A stretch of 64,000 nt of DNA from Azohydromonas aeria (GCF_009760915.1 NZ_VIDQ01000035.1:1-64000), one strand, 5' to 3'. Positions 8,544-17,626 are shown, numbered from the stretch's first letter. Notes: generated by a model not told the origin, from the letters alone. Numbers and translations are program-made.

Positions 8544-8837
8544 ATGAATCGAGCCAGCAGCCCGGTGGGGATGATGTTGCAGTTCGCCTTCGGTCCTGGA
8601 GGGATCGCCCGGCCAGCCAGCGGCCCGGCCACGCATGCCACCGGCGCCGTGGCCTGCGAAACAGCACCGCAGTTGCTGGCGCTGGCCGCTTCCGCCAAAG
8701 CCTGGTGGGAGGCCAGCCGGCCCGAGGGCTGGTCGCTGGAGCAGCACCTGGCCGACCCGGCCGCTGGCTGCAACGCTTCGGCTCTGGAGCGGGCGCTGGC
8801 CGAAGCGGTCGCACATTGGCTGAAGGACGACACGTGA
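8544..8837 (+). CDS. hypothetical protein (97 aa)
   Basis: The ORF reads MNRASSPVGMMLQFAFGPGG and later has an amphipathic stretch, LLALAASAKAWWEASRPEGW, ending in AVAHWLKDDT. AGGAAAG lies 6 bases before the ATG at 8544; an in-frame ATG at 8517 is possible but lacks a site. No family is recognised. The tryptophan-rich helix might bind a partner or a membrane surface, but that is only composition. Confidence 0.55.
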   Translation: MNRASSPVGMMLQFAFGPGGIARPASGPATHATGAVACETAPQLLALAASAKAWWEASRPEGWSLEQHLADPAAGCNASALERALAEAVAHWLKDDT

Positions 8838-9452
8838 GTGCTGTGGTCCGCTCCACAGGGCGCCAAGCGCAAGCGCGCTGACTCGGCCCAGTCCGCTGCA
8901 GACGTGCCCCCGGCACGCAGGCCCTACACGGTCCTGGCTGCAGTGGGAGTCCGAGGGCGACCTTCGGTCGGGTCGGGTCTGGAAACAGGCTGGATGTGGA
9001 GAGACCAACCTGGGGGAATCTTCCTTCACGACCGGCAGGATGGCGTCGGCCACGGGCCGTAGCCGCCGCTCGATGTCGTGGTGGTGCCTGTCGGCGCGTG
9101 GCGCATCTTCAGCAGCTGCGGGCCTGCCGGCGTGATCGCACAGTTGATGCGGGAGGGGCTGCTTCCGGGCATTGGCGCAGGCGCCCCAGCCGCCGTGGGA
9201 TGCTTTCAGCCAAGCACGCCGCGGGCGACTACAGCGGGACGCTGCGCCGGCAATCTTCGACTTCCTGGCCAAGTCGCTTTCAATAGGCCAGTAGCTCGTC
9301 CATGTAGCGGGCCAGGATGCAGTGCAGGCAATCCCTGTTGGGCTGCCGCTGCAGTGATCCTTCAATGGCCGCTCTGGGCACCGATGGCGGCAGGAGATGC
9401 GATGCCATCGTGCCCAATGGCATTGATTTCATGGATCGGCCGTCAAGATGCC
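8838..9452. other. 615-base stretch without a supported gene
   Basis: No ORF here has a recognisable domain. A minus-strand frame is open through the whole stretch but is Arg/Pro/Ala-rich and runs antisense across the neighbouring small gene. Short pieces around 9060-9300 (minus) look more protein-like (for example RRLRPVADAILPVVKE) and might be remnants, but I cannot name a family. Confidence 0.45.
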
Positions 9453-11093
9453 TCAGAGCAGGCGCACGGTGCCCAGCAGCTCGAAGGCCTTGTCCTCGGA
9501 GAGCCTGCCTTGCCGGTCCTTGAGCGCCAGGATCTTGATGAGTGCTTCCGTGATGGGCGCCAGGCCACCGTCGATGACCAGCGGTTGGGCCGAGACCGCC
9601 GTGAAGTTGATCATCCGCTGCACGACCTGATGAACGGACTCGGATGCCGGCACCATGACCGGTGTCGGGACCGGCACCACGGCCGGCACGGCCGGGACGT
9701 CGACAGGCGGCGCTGGCGTGGCTGCCTGCGCCGCGGGCTGCACTTCAGGCTCGACTGGAGCCAGCAGGTCGGCTTGAACCGGCACGGCGGCAGGAGGACG
9801 GGCGGATGCCGTGACCGGGCGGCCGGGCCCGGTGCGCTGCGGGTGGTCGCCTGAGGAAGCGGGCCGGATGTGGGGCCGCTTGTCTGCTTGCCGGGCGGCG
9901 ACGCTCGTGGCCACGGTCTGGCTTGCGGCAGCGGCGGCAGCGGCGGCGTCGTCGGCCACGGCGGTGGCCGTGTGGCTCGAATCGGCCGGCGCGACAGCCG
10001 TCTCGGGTGCCACTGCGCCGCTGGCACCCGCCGGCGTGCCCTCGGCTGCGGCTGCGCCACTGGTCGCAGCGGTGCTGGCGCTGGCCGCGGTGCTGCGCGA
10101 CACGGGCAACAGCAGCTTGAGCGCGGCCGCAGGGATGTCGGCCACCGTGCGCGGCGCCTCGAACCAGTCCTCGTGCAGGCCCAATGACTTCGCCACGTTG
10201 CGGCAGAACGCCTGGTCCAGGACCTTGCCGCCGTTGGCTATCGTGGACATGTAGGGCTGGCTGATGCCGATGAGGCGTGCCAGCGCGCTTTTGGCGCCCT
10301 TGCCCTGCACCAGAAGGCCCAGGTTCTGCTGGCGCAGTTCAGGTGTCGGCATGGAGGCGGAAGTTGCTTTGGGGTCGGACGGAGTGCGCTGCTGTGCCGT
10401 GGAGGAAGGCGGCTGGCCTGCTTTGGGGGCAGCCGCCGCCTGGGCGGCTCGTGCAGCGGGTCGTGATGCGCTCTCAGCACCCTCGCCAGCCGCCATGGGC
10501 CGGGTACCGCGCGCTACCGGAACGTCATTGGCTTGCTGATGCTCGACAGGCGTTGCGGACGCGACTTCGGTTGCCCGGCCTTGCTGTGCCGAGTCGTTGC
10601 CTGGCAACGCCAGCACCTTCGTCGGCGCTGAGCCTGCAGGGACGGCGGCGGCACGTCCTGCCACGGGCTGGGCGCTGGGACTGGCAGCGGCCGCCGCCAC
10701 TACCGCGGGCGCGACAGGGGCCTCCTCATCGAGATCGTCGTCATGCAGAGCGGCCTTTCCAGGGTCCCTCAACAGCTCCAGGGTACGCGCCGGAGGCGCC
10801 TTGTTGAGACCATCCAGCCACTTCCCGGGCAGCTTCAGCGCCCGCTCGATATGAAAGGCCGTCTCGTCGGGACACAGGGCACCGCGGGACATGGCCTCGA
10901 GCCGCTCCAGCGGCACCTCGGCCACCAGCGACAGGGCCTCCCGCACCGGCGCATGCTCCAGCAGCAGCCGCAGGTTCGCGGCCCGCAAGGCGCCGTTCAC
11001 GCCCTGCTTGACGACTGGTGGGGCACCTTTGTCCTGCCGGGAGCCGCCGGGCGGCCGGCTTGACGCCAGCTGCAAGACCACGGGGTCCCGCAT
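9453..11093 (-). CDS. large Ala/Pro-rich protein with two divergent HTH-like modules
   Basis: A 546-residue protein. Residues about 34-97 (ALRAANLRLLLEHAPVREAL, then a helix pair ending KLPGKWLDGLNKAP) and 251-315 (PELRQQNLGLLVQGKGAKSA, then ARLIGISQPYMSTIANGGK and LGLHEDWFEAPR) share one layout: L-R-x-x-N-L-x-x-L-L, a helix-turn-helix, then a closing W-[LF] motif. The second module is clearly XRE-like; the first is degenerate. Between and after them are long Ala/Pro/Val linkers (about 120-245 and 330-485). A folded C-terminal segment ends at LLGTVRLL. The start at 11093 has GGGAG upstream. I infer a DNA-binding scaffold, function unknown. Confidence 0.75.
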   Translation of the reverse strand: MRDPVVLQLASSRPPGGSRQDKGAPPVVKQGVNGALRAANLRLLLEHAPVREALSLVAEVPLERLEAMSRGALCPDETAFHIERALKLPGKWLDGLNKAPPARTLELLRDPGKAALHDDDLDEEAPVAPAVVAAAAASPSAQPVAGRAAAVPAGSAPTKVLALPGNDSAQQGRATEVASATPVEHQQANDVPVARGTRPMAAGEGAESASRPAARAAQAAAAPKAGQPPSSTAQQRTPSDPKATSASMPTPELRQQNLGLLVQGKGAKSALARLIGISQPYMSTIANGGKVLDQAFCRNVAKSLGLHEDWFEAPRTVADIPAAALKLLLPVSRSTAASASTAATSGAAAAEGTPAGASGAVAPETAVAPADSSHTATAVADDAAAAAAAASQTVATSVAARQADKRPHIRPASSGDHPQRTGPGRPVTASARPPAAVPVQADLLAPVEPEVQPAAQAATPAPPVDVPAVPAVVPVPTPVMVPASESVHQVVQRMINFTAVSAQPLVIDGGLAPITEALIKILALKDRQGRLSEDKAFELLGTVRLL

Positions 11094-11311
11094 CGGCTCC
11101 CGGTACTCACGAGCGCGGCTTGCGCCGCGGTCGCCGTCACGGCGCCTTGCTTGCCAATCAGCCTTTGCCAAAGAGTTCTCCCTGCTTCCCTTGCCCGATG
11201 GGCGCTCGCATCGCGCCGCATGACCCACAGAAGAAATGCCCGTCGCCAGTCAAGCAAGTTCCTTAGCGAAGCATCTTCTCATTGCTCCAGCATAGGCAGG
11301 AAGCACCGTGC

Positions 11312-12001
11312 TCAGGCGGATGGATTCTTCAGCCGCTGGTTCTGCGGGAACATGGCGCGTTGCGCCTCGTCGTCCATCTCGGTCTTGAAGGCGTGGCGTT
11401 CCTTGAGCGCTTCGACCCGCTGTGCGGCAGGCCGGGCGTTGATGGCGTCGAACAGCCGCTTGACGTGGGGCAACTGCTGCCAGGCGTCCGCGCCTAGCGC
11501 GAAGGGTACTGCGCGTGCCCAGCCCCAGACGGCCATGTCCAGGAGGGTGTAGCGCTCACCCAGCATCCATGGCCGGTTGGCCAGGTGCTGCTCGACGAGC
11601 TTCCAGTGCCGCCACGCCTCGTAGTCGTAGCGGTTGAGCGCGTAGGGCACGGGCTCCGGGGCGTAGTGCTTGAAATGCACGCACTGCCCGGTGAAGGGGC
11701 CGATGCCCGAGGCGGTGAACATCAGCCACGACAGCATCTCGCCGCGCTGCTCGGGCGCGGGCAGGAACTGGCCGGTCTTCTCCGCCAGGTACAGCAGGAT
11801 GGCGCTGCTGTCGAACACGGTGGTCGAACCGTCGACGATGGCGGGCACCTTGGCGTTGGGGTTGATGGCCGTGTACGCCGGCGCATGCTGCTCGCCCTTG
11901 CGCGTGTCCACGGGGATCGGCTCGTACGGCAGGCCGGCTTCCTCCAGGAAAAGCGCCACTTTCATCGGGTTGGGCGCGAGCGAGTAGTAGAACTTGAGCA
12001 T
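11312..12001 (-). CDS. glutathione S-transferase family protein (nu-class-like)
   Basis: A 229-residue cytoplasmic GST. The N-terminal thioredoxin-like domain (residues 1-80) has the cis-proline and glutathione-binding signatures AKVPAIVDG and VFDSSAILLYLAE. The C-terminal helical domain contains WMLGERYTLLDMAVWGWAR, a typical GST_C core with the N-capping Ser/Thr-x-x-Asp equivalent. The length and the YSLAPNPMKVALFLEEAGLPYE start resemble the YfcG/YghU group, which have disulfide reductase or peroxidase activity. It is transcribed alone; the neighbouring HTH-module gene lies 218 bases downstream in the same direction. Confidence 0.9.
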   Translation of the reverse strand: MLKFYYSLAPNPMKVALFLEEAGLPYEPIPVDTRKGEQHAPAYTAINPNAKVPAIVDGSTTVFDSSAILLYLAEKTGQFLPAPEQRGEMLSWLMFTASGIGPFTGQCVHFKHYAPEPVPYALNRYDYEAWRHWKLVEQHLANRPWMLGERYTLLDMAVWGWARAVPFALGADAWQQLPHVKRLFDAINARPAAQRVEALKERHAFKTEMDDEAQRAMFPQNQRLKNPSA

Positions 12002-12260
12002 GAAGACTCCTTGGGTGAACGGGCCGGGTCCGTGCGGTCAGCGGCACGTGACCCCGTGCAGAGATGGCGCACCCTGGGCGCCTGTGACCGCGGAAAGACG
12101 CGCTGCGAACCGTGGCCGGCCAGGAGGGGAAAATCCATGAGCCTTGAGAGGCGCACCGTCGGCGCGCATCAGTCTAGATGGGAACGCAACCGCATGCCCG
12201 GCGCGGTCGTTGCGCCATCGCGGAAGCCGCCGCTGTGGCGGCATCTCCGGTCGTGATGCG

Positions 12261-12578
12261 TCACCGCCGGGTTCTCGGCCTGATGCCGGCGAGCTCGATG
12301 CGCAGTGCTTCCCGGTCGAACTGGGGGTCGACGAGATCCGGCAGCCACTCCAGCCGCTCGTAGAAGTGCAGCGCAGCGGCATAGATGGCCATGGATACCG
12401 AGGCCTCGCCGCGCTCCATGCTGATGATCGTGGGTGCCGAGGCGTTGAGCTGCGCAGCCAGGTCTCGGATCGTCATCCCGCGGCGTTCACGCGCCAGGCG
12501 CAGGTTCGCTCCCAGCGCAGCCAGAGTCCTGGTGATGGCTGGCGGCAGGTCACGGGTCATCTTTGGCGCACGAGGCAT
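12261..12578 (-). CDS. XRE-family transcriptional regulator (orphan HipB-like antitoxin candidate)
   Basis: A 105-residue protein with one HTH_3 domain: LGANLRLARERRGMTIRDLA, then AAQLNASAPTIISMERGEAS. A helical tail follows (FYERLEWLPDLVDPQFDREA). The layout resembles HipB-type antitoxins and short XRE repressors. No HipA or other toxin gene adjoins it: the 259 bases downstream are empty and the next gene is a GST. The region just upstream of the start is unusually AT-rich for this window, suiting a strong promoter. The XRE family is certain; the antitoxin role is only a possibility. Confidence 0.85.
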   Translation of the reverse strand: MPRAPKMTRDLPPAITRTLAALGANLRLARERRGMTIRDLAAQLNASAPTIISMERGEASVSMAIYAAALHFYERLEWLPDLVDPQFDREALRIELAGIRPRTRR

Positions 12579-13037
12579 AAACTATATTTTTACAAAATCT
12601 CGGCAGATGTGGAATCATAATTTAACAACGAGGCCTGCCCCGTTCTGGAATAGTCCCGGCTGCAATTGCTGACTGCACGCCGGGCTGGCCGCTCCGAGAC
12701 GGCTGCGTCGATGCTGGCACTGCGTGGCTGGAGCGTACATGGCGGCTTCCTTGCGCCAGCGTGCCTGGCGCAGGGAATGAGCCGCAACCGTAAGGGACGG
12801 CGGGCTCAAGGCTGAACATCGGCCTCCATGCACGAGCCTCTCGAGGCATTCCCTTCAGCATCAAGGCCCGGTGCAGGCAGCAGCAATGCAATGACGCTAC
12901 AGCGGCGGCTGCAGGGTGCAGAGCATTGCTCTGCTGCAACCGGCAGCTGTGTTGACCAGAAGCCTTGTTGTCGTGCGCAATTGCGCGACCCATGGTGCGA
13001 AGGACGAGGAATCGGGGGAGAAGCGACGTTGGCATCG
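12579..13037. other. intergenic stretch with an AT-rich promoter region
   Basis: No gene is supported in these 459 bases. Positions 12579-12635 are markedly AT-rich in a GC-rich window; on the minus strand they contain TATAGT and TATGAT boxes and so probably hold the promoter of the XRE gene. The rest shows nothing recognisable on either strand. Confidence 0.5.
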
Positions 13038-13769
13038 ATGCGGATCGGCACATGGAACCTGGGGCGCTCCGGCGCGTTTCACCGAACCCGAATTGCTGGG
13101 CAACAGGAAGTGCTTCGTCATTGCGGCGCGGACATCTGGATCCTGTCCGGGGCCCATGTCGCCAACGTGCCGCCGCACGGCCAAGCCTGCTGCACCGTGC
13201 CCGGGCCCGAGTTCCAGCACGCCGGCGAGCATCGCGTCATCATTTGGTCCACGCATGCGATGGAGGCAGTGGCCACCGAGGACCCGACATCGACCGTTGC
13301 GGCGCGGCTGCAGCCGCCGGCGCTGGATCGGCCGCTGCTGGTGTATGGCACCACCATGACGCACGCCCGTGGCGGCGCTGTGCAGCGCCAGGGACTGGCC
13401 TGGCAGCGTCACCACGCGACCGTGCAGCGCCAGCGTGCCGAATGGCTGCGGCTGCGCCAGGAACATCCCGACCACCTGCTGTGCGTGGCCGGCGACTTCA
13501 ATGCCAGCCTCGACGTGTCGGCGCATTACGGCACGGTGGACGCCAGGCTGGCCATCTTGCAGGGCCTCTGCGATGCCGGGCTGAGATGCTTGACGGCAGA
13601 CGAGATCCCGAGTGAACGGGCAGAGGACGCCCGGCGCGCCGGCATGGATCACGTGGCCTTCACGGAACTGGCCAGTCTTGCGAATCGGGTCGAAACAGTG
13701 CCCGGTGTGGTCGAAGGCCGTCGCATGAGCGAGAGGGACGGTGTCCTGGTCGATCTGAACTGGAAGTGA
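13038..13769 (+). CDS. endonuclease/exonuclease/phosphatase (EEP) fold protein, catalytic Glu missing
   Basis: A 243-residue EEP-superfamily protein. Visible motifs are MRIGTWNLG (metal-site Asn7), the VAGDFNASLD motif with the Asp/Asn pair, and a late MDHVAF segment equivalent to the closing D-H. The strand that normally ends in L-x-E (metal-binding Glu) reads DIWILSGAHVAN, with Gly38 at the expected position. So the fold is clear but phosphodiesterase activity is doubtful. The start is either ATG 13038 or TTG 13029; the latter has GGGGAG about 8 bases upstream. It stands alone between an XRE gene and a convergent DUF6880-like gene. Confidence 0.75.
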   Translation: MRIGTWNLGRSGAFHRTRIAGQQEVLRHCGADIWILSGAHVANVPPHGQACCTVPGPEFQHAGEHRVIIWSTHAMEAVATEDPTSTVAARLQPPALDRPLLVYGTTMTHARGGAVQRQGLAWQRHHATVQRQRAEWLRLRQEHPDHLLCVAGDFNASLDVSAHYGTVDARLAILQGLCDAGLRCLTADEIPSERAEDARRAGMDHVAFTELASLANRVETVPGVVEGRRMSERDGVLVDLNWK

Positions 13770-13942
13770 GGATCCTTGGCTTGGAGGCGGTCGTCATTTC
13801 CCGACGCTCGTCACGTTGCGAGCGCAGCGTTTTGCTGGTCCCTGGCAGGTGTACAGCCTGCAGGCTGTGGGCCGGCGTCGACAGCCACGGGAGCCATCGA
13901 CTGCAAGCCAGGCGGAACTGACCGGTCAACCGGCGCCCGCCT

Positions 13943-15418
13943 TCAGCGCATCGGCAGTCCGTTGAGGAAGTTGCGCTTGCCCGCGTACACCTTGCGCAAG
14001 TGCGCCAGCCACACTGCCCGTTGTGGCGCGTACATGCGCTGGGCGATCTCCGCAACCAGCTGCAGCTCCATCCGGTAGGGGCTGGCGGCTCGCTGCATCG
14101 AGGCGTCGAGCACGCGCATGAGAAGCGCCGCCGCCGTGTCCCGCTCCTCGGTGTCGAGATTCAATGCGATGGTGCGCAAGGTCGGCGCCGAGCAGCGCGT
14201 CCCAGCGGGCTGCACCAGCCGTGCCGCTTCCCGCCAGCGCTGATCGGCACACAGCAATTCTGCCCGCAGCGTGACGTCGCCCTCGAACCGGCCGCCGCTG
14301 GCTTCCTCGATCTGCAGCCAGGCCAGCATCTCTTCGCGCAGTGCCCTAACGTCGTGTCCGGCCGTGCTGGCCGCTTCGAGCAGTGCCTGGAACGACGTCA
14401 GGCTGGGGCGGGCCTCGAACAGGCGGCGCCGCAGCGCCAGCGCCTCGTCGGTGCGGCCCGCGTGCTCCAGGCAGCGCAGCAACGCTTGCTGAAGGCGCGC
14501 GTCATCCGGGAACGCGCGACAGCCCTCCTCGGCCTGCAGCAGCGCCTGGGCATGGCGGCCGTGGCGCTCCAGAAAGCCGATCACGCACGCGTGGGCGTCA
14601 GGCCTGCAGAGGTCCTCGTGCAGCACGGCCAGGATGCCGTCGATGTCGCCCGCCGCTTCGAGCTGCTCGCGGTGCAGCCGCTCCAGCTGTGACAGGGCGC
14701 TGTCGGGCCGAGGCGCAGGACCAGCGTACCGGCCCTTGCGGCGCGCCTGCTTCTCTTCCCACTGCTCAATCTCCAACAGCAGCGCGTCCTTGGCTGCTCG
14801 CCAGCGCTGCTGCAGGGCCCGACGCATCTCCTGGCACGCCGCTTCGCCCATGGCAGCCTCGGCCGCCGCGGTGTCGAAGCTCTCGTACGGATCGTCGAGC
14901 ACCAGGTGCAGATAGGTCCGGCCGAACGTAGCCGGCTGCGGCCCGGCTGCCTGAAGACAGCGCAGCCATTCGGCACCGATGGCCTGGCACAGCTCGCCGA
15001 ACTCGCCATAGGAGTCGTCCGCCTCCTGCGACAGCTCCCATGCCCGGCGCAGCGCGTGGCCGCCCAGCTGCACGGCCGCCTGGGCGTCGCGGACACAGGT
15101 CTGGCGCAGCAGCGGCAGCACCGCCTCACCGCGGCGCACGTACCCTCGGCCCTCGCCCAGCTTGATGTAGTGGCGCCCCGGCCTCAGCATCCCGTCAGCA
15201 ATGGCCTCGAGCTCGGCCGGCTTGCACGTCACCTCGCTTGCGCGGCGCCAGCACTGCAACTCCCGCTCGATCTCGAAGTCGCTGTCGGCCATCTGCATCA
15301 GCTTCTCGGCCAATACCGATGCCGGCAGCCCCTGCAGGAACGACTGCAGCCGCAACCGCTCTTGAACCTCGGGCAACGGCTCCAGGTCGCCGGCCTGGCT
15401 CACGTCCACAGCGCTCAT
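13943..15418 (-). CDS. DUF6880-like hypothetical protein (491 aa)
   Basis: A soluble 491-residue protein. The N-terminal 100 residues (LQSFLQGLPASVLAEKLMQM, then a segment rich in short helices) and the remainder have the look of helical TPR/HEAT-like repeats: HACVIGFLERHGRHAQALLQ, AFPDDARLQQALLRCLEHAG, RTDEALALRRRLFEARPSL. It resembles large hypothetical proteins grouped as DUF6880, whose function is unknown. Its ATG overlaps the stop of the upstream HExxH gene (ATGA at 15415-15418), so translation is coupled and the two products probably act together. Confidence 0.65.
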   Translation of the reverse strand: MSAVDVSQAGDLEPLPEVQERLRLQSFLQGLPASVLAEKLMQMADSDFEIERELQCWRRASEVTCKPAELEAIADGMLRPGRHYIKLGEGRGYVRRGEAVLPLLRQTCVRDAQAAVQLGGHALRRAWELSQEADDSYGEFGELCQAIGAEWLRCLQAAGPQPATFGRTYLHLVLDDPYESFDTAAAEAAMGEAACQEMRRALQQRWRAAKDALLLEIEQWEEKQARRKGRYAGPAPRPDSALSQLERLHREQLEAAGDIDGILAVLHEDLCRPDAHACVIGFLERHGRHAQALLQAEEGCRAFPDDARLQQALLRCLEHAGRTDEALALRRRLFEARPSLTSFQALLEAASTAGHDVRALREEMLAWLQIEEASGGRFEGDVTLRAELLCADQRWREAARLVQPAGTRCSAPTLRTIALNLDTEERDTAAALLMRVLDASMQRAASPYRMELQLVAEIAQRMYAPQRAVWLAHLRKVYAGKRNFLNGLPMR

Positions 15419-16299
15419 GGCAGCGGCCGCACAGGACCGGCCGGCATGCTGCAGACGCCTCTCGCCCTCCGGGCTGGGGCACACCGCCGCAGGATGCGTT
15501 TCCAGCCGTTGCGCGCCCTCACCGCCTCGTCCAGGATGTCCAGATACTCGGCGACGTCCACCACGCTGTCGCCGGGCAGTGACCCCTGGGCATGCTCCTG
15601 CAGCGCTCGCAGGCGGCGCGCCGGCGTGTCGCCCATCACCCGGATGCGGCTGTAGGCCTCGCAGGCGTAGGCGAAGGTCTCGCGCCGGCGGAAATCGATG
15701 TCCAGCAGCCACTCGCGACGCCGGGTTTCGGGCAGCCCGGCGGCAGATCGCTCGCAGTTGTGAAATACATGCGCGACTTCGTGCACCACGAAGTCGGCGA
15801 AGGGGTCGTCCTCGGCGAAGTACGCCTGGCTGACATAGCAAGTCGCCTCCTCGCTCAATCCCAGGCAGGCCGAGCCGTCGTCCGAGAGCGGTTCGCACCC
15901 TGCGGCGGCCAGGACCATGTTGGCCAGCGACCAGGCGGTGCGGGGCCAGAGCCTGGTGCGCAGGACCGACTCGACATTGTCCGGTCCCACGATGACGACC
16001 GAGCGCTCCAGCAGCGCCAGCACGGCGTCACGCTCGGTCGCCGGGAACAGGCCTTCGACCATAGGCGCGACCTTGCCGCGCACCCATGGCGCCAGGTCGG
16101 CCGCCAGCGGCAGCACCGGCGTTGGACTCGCCTCCAGCCGTGCCAGGCAGTGCGCAATAAGCCCTTCGCGCAGGATCGCGTCGGCGTTGCGCGCAGCCTC
16201 AAGGAAGCTCGTGCCTGCCCAGCGCGGTGCGTCGTCGTAGTCACCTGTAGCCAGGTAGCGCTGCAGCGCAGCCTCCCGGCTCTCGACGGGGGTTTCCAT
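15415..16299 (-). CDS. putative zinc metalloprotease-like protein with HExxH motif
   Basis: A 294-residue protein with HEVAH at residues 173-177, followed by VFHNCE, set in a hydrophobic strand (FADFVVHEVAHVFH). That is the gluzincin/metzincin zinc site. Upstream residues 40-130 are helical. No signal peptide or membrane segment is seen, so it should be cytoplasmic. It overlaps the next gene by ATGA, giving a two-gene operon. Upstream lies decayed ankyrin-repeat sequence. Similar trios (ankyrin, HExxH protein, DUF6880-like protein) might be an accessory system of unknown role; that link is inference. Peptidase activity is unproven. Confidence 0.7.
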   Translation of the reverse strand: METPVESREAALQRYLATGDYDDAPRWAGTSFLEAARNADAILREGLIAHCLARLEASPTPVLPLAADLAPWVRGKVAPMVEGLFPATERDAVLALLERSVVIVGPDNVESVLRTRLWPRTAWSLANMVLAAAGCEPLSDDGSACLGLSEEATCYVSQAYFAEDDPFADFVVHEVAHVFHNCERSAAGLPETRRREWLLDIDFRRRETFAYACEAYSRIRVMGDTPARRLRALQEHAQGSLPGDSVVDVAEYLDILDEAVRARNGWKRILRRCAPARRARGVCSMPAGPVRPLP

Positions 16300-16469
16300 G
16301 CGGCGATTGTGATGGAGGCTGCCCCGGATAGCCATGCGTGCCATGTCGTGCGCAACAGCCGCGCCACGGACAGCCAAGGGGTGGGTCGCCATGCGCCGCC
16401 GATGCGGCCATGCCGAACTGGGCCGGAAGCCCGGCTCCTCCATCGTCCGGGAGACCGCCTGCAGCCGGG

Positions 16470-16640
16470 CCGCAGCCCGAACTCCTCCGGCCGTTGGCCA
16501 TCGACTCCCGCTTCCAGCAGCGCCTGCATCAGCGCTGCGTTGCCGGCGCGCGCTGTCACCATCAGCGACATGGCGCTCGACCGGGGTGGATGATCCACGC
16601 CTTGGGTGCCGGCCGTGCGCAGCACGTCCTTGAAGTTCCC
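16470..16640 (-). pseudogene. ankyrin-repeat protein remnant
   Basis: One frame reads MSLMVTARAGNAALMQALLE followed by AGVD, a near-canonical ankyrin repeat (A-x-x-G-N-x-x-L-x-x-x-L-L-x-x-G-A/V-D). The reading frame then shifts and similarity ends. No start codon, signal or further full repeats are seen on this strand, so it is probably the scar of an ankyrin gene that once preceded the HExxH/DUF6880-like pair. The stretch 16641-16977 has no supported gene. Confidence 0.55.
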
Positions 16641-16977
16641 GCCGGCACAGGGCTGCCGGGAGCGCTGGCGCCGTGCAGCCACCGTGCGCTGCACCGGCGG
16701 CCTGCTGCGGCGCGAACAGCGGCCGTGCCAGGCGATCGTCCTTCCAGCCTGCGCCCACAACCATTCCGGCTTCGACAAGGCTGCGCGTCAACACAAACTT
16801 CACTGCCGTCTGCCGTGTGATCCGGGGCCGCCACTCCTGCACAGATCTGCGCACCGATCCGGTGGACACCGGTGCAAGGCGGGCCAGGGCTGCGCATGCC
16901 GTGTGGAGGCTTGCGGAACAGGTGTGGGCTGCCCGTGCATTCGTTCCCGGAGAAGCAGCTGAAGGGAGATCGCGCCT

Positions 16978-17012
16978 CCTCCATTTGGAGGTAACATTCC
17001 CTCCAGATGGAG
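16978..17012. promoter_or_regulatory. paired inverted repeats, likely autoregulatory operator of the Xre-RES operon
   Basis: Two dyads, CCTCCA-TT-TGGAGG (16978-16991) and CCTCCA-GA-TGGAG (17000-17012), are centred 22 bp apart, two helical turns. The second ends 8 bases before the antitoxin ATG at 17021. A TAACAT box lies between them. Antitoxins of this family bind paired dyads in their own promoters. Confidence 0.7.
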
Positions 17013-17020
17013 TATCCAAC

Positions 17021-17626
17021 ATGACTGCCACCGCCCGCCCTAGGAAGTCCCAGTCCCTTGCGACATCCCCGGTTGTCACGGCTGGTGTAAGCAGCCGCAA
17101 GCCACGACGCGCCTTGCGGCAGGATGCCGGTGCTCGACTCTGGGGCGTGCTCAGGCGCAGCGGCGCCCGTGACTCGCGGGCCGTGTTTCATGAGTTGCTG
17201 GGCCTGGTTACCGACTGCCCCCCCGTGGACCTCTACGACGCGGTGGAGGAAGGGGTGCCGACCGCGGTGGTCTCGGTGATTGCCGGTGCCTTCGGCGGCA
17301 CGCATGAGTCAGTGATGGACCTCATCGGCGTTTCCGAGAGCACCTTCCGACGCAAGCACGAAGCCAGCGAGCCACTGCCCGAGGTGGCAGGCCATCGCGT
17401 CATGGGCTTCCTGCGCATCGTGGCGCGGCTGCAGCGGCTGTTGCAGGAAAGCGGTGACCCGGCGCAGTTGGCGAACTTCGACCTCGATGCCTGGGTCAGG
17501 GACTGGATACGCGAGCCCTTGCCCGAGTTCGCAGGCAAGACACCGGCGCAGATGCTGCGCAATCCGGAAGGCCAGCGTGCCATCGAGGAACTGCTCGACC
17601 GCATGCGCGGAGGCCTGCCCGCGTGA
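17021..17626 (+). CDS. Xre/MbcA/ParS-type antitoxin of a RES toxin
   Basis: A 201-residue antitoxin. The first 40 residues are basic and disordered. The middle (about 60-120) is the Xre-like HTH, with ESVMDLIGVSESTFRRKHEA as recognition region. The C-terminal part (about 125-195) is the MbcA/ParS toxin-binding domain, with the family pattern VMGFLRIVARLQRLL and PLPEFAGKTPAQMLRNPEGQ (the G-x-x-P-x-x-L/M-L segment). Its stop overlaps the toxin's GTG start (GTGA at 17623-17626), so production is coupled. It should neutralise the toxin and repress its own promoter through the dyads just upstream. Confidence 0.92.
   Translation: MTATARPRKSQSLATSPVVTAGVSSRKPRRALRQDAGARLWGVLRRSGARDSRAVFHELLGLVTDCPPVDLYDAVEEGVPTAVVSVIAGAFGGTHESVMDLIGVSESTFRRKHEASEPLPEVAGHRVMGFLRIVARLQRLLQESGDPAQLANFDLDAWVRDWIREPLPEFAGKTPAQMLRNPEGQRAIEELLDRMRGGLPA

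Noticed and set aside
8838..9452. A transposase or integrase remnant on the minus strand
   Set aside because: Short protein-like pieces are visible, but none carries a motif that I can assign to a family.
12002..12578. A HipBA-type toxin-antitoxin pair around the XRE gene
   Set aside because: The XRE protein resembles HipB, but no HipA or other toxin ORF lies on either side.
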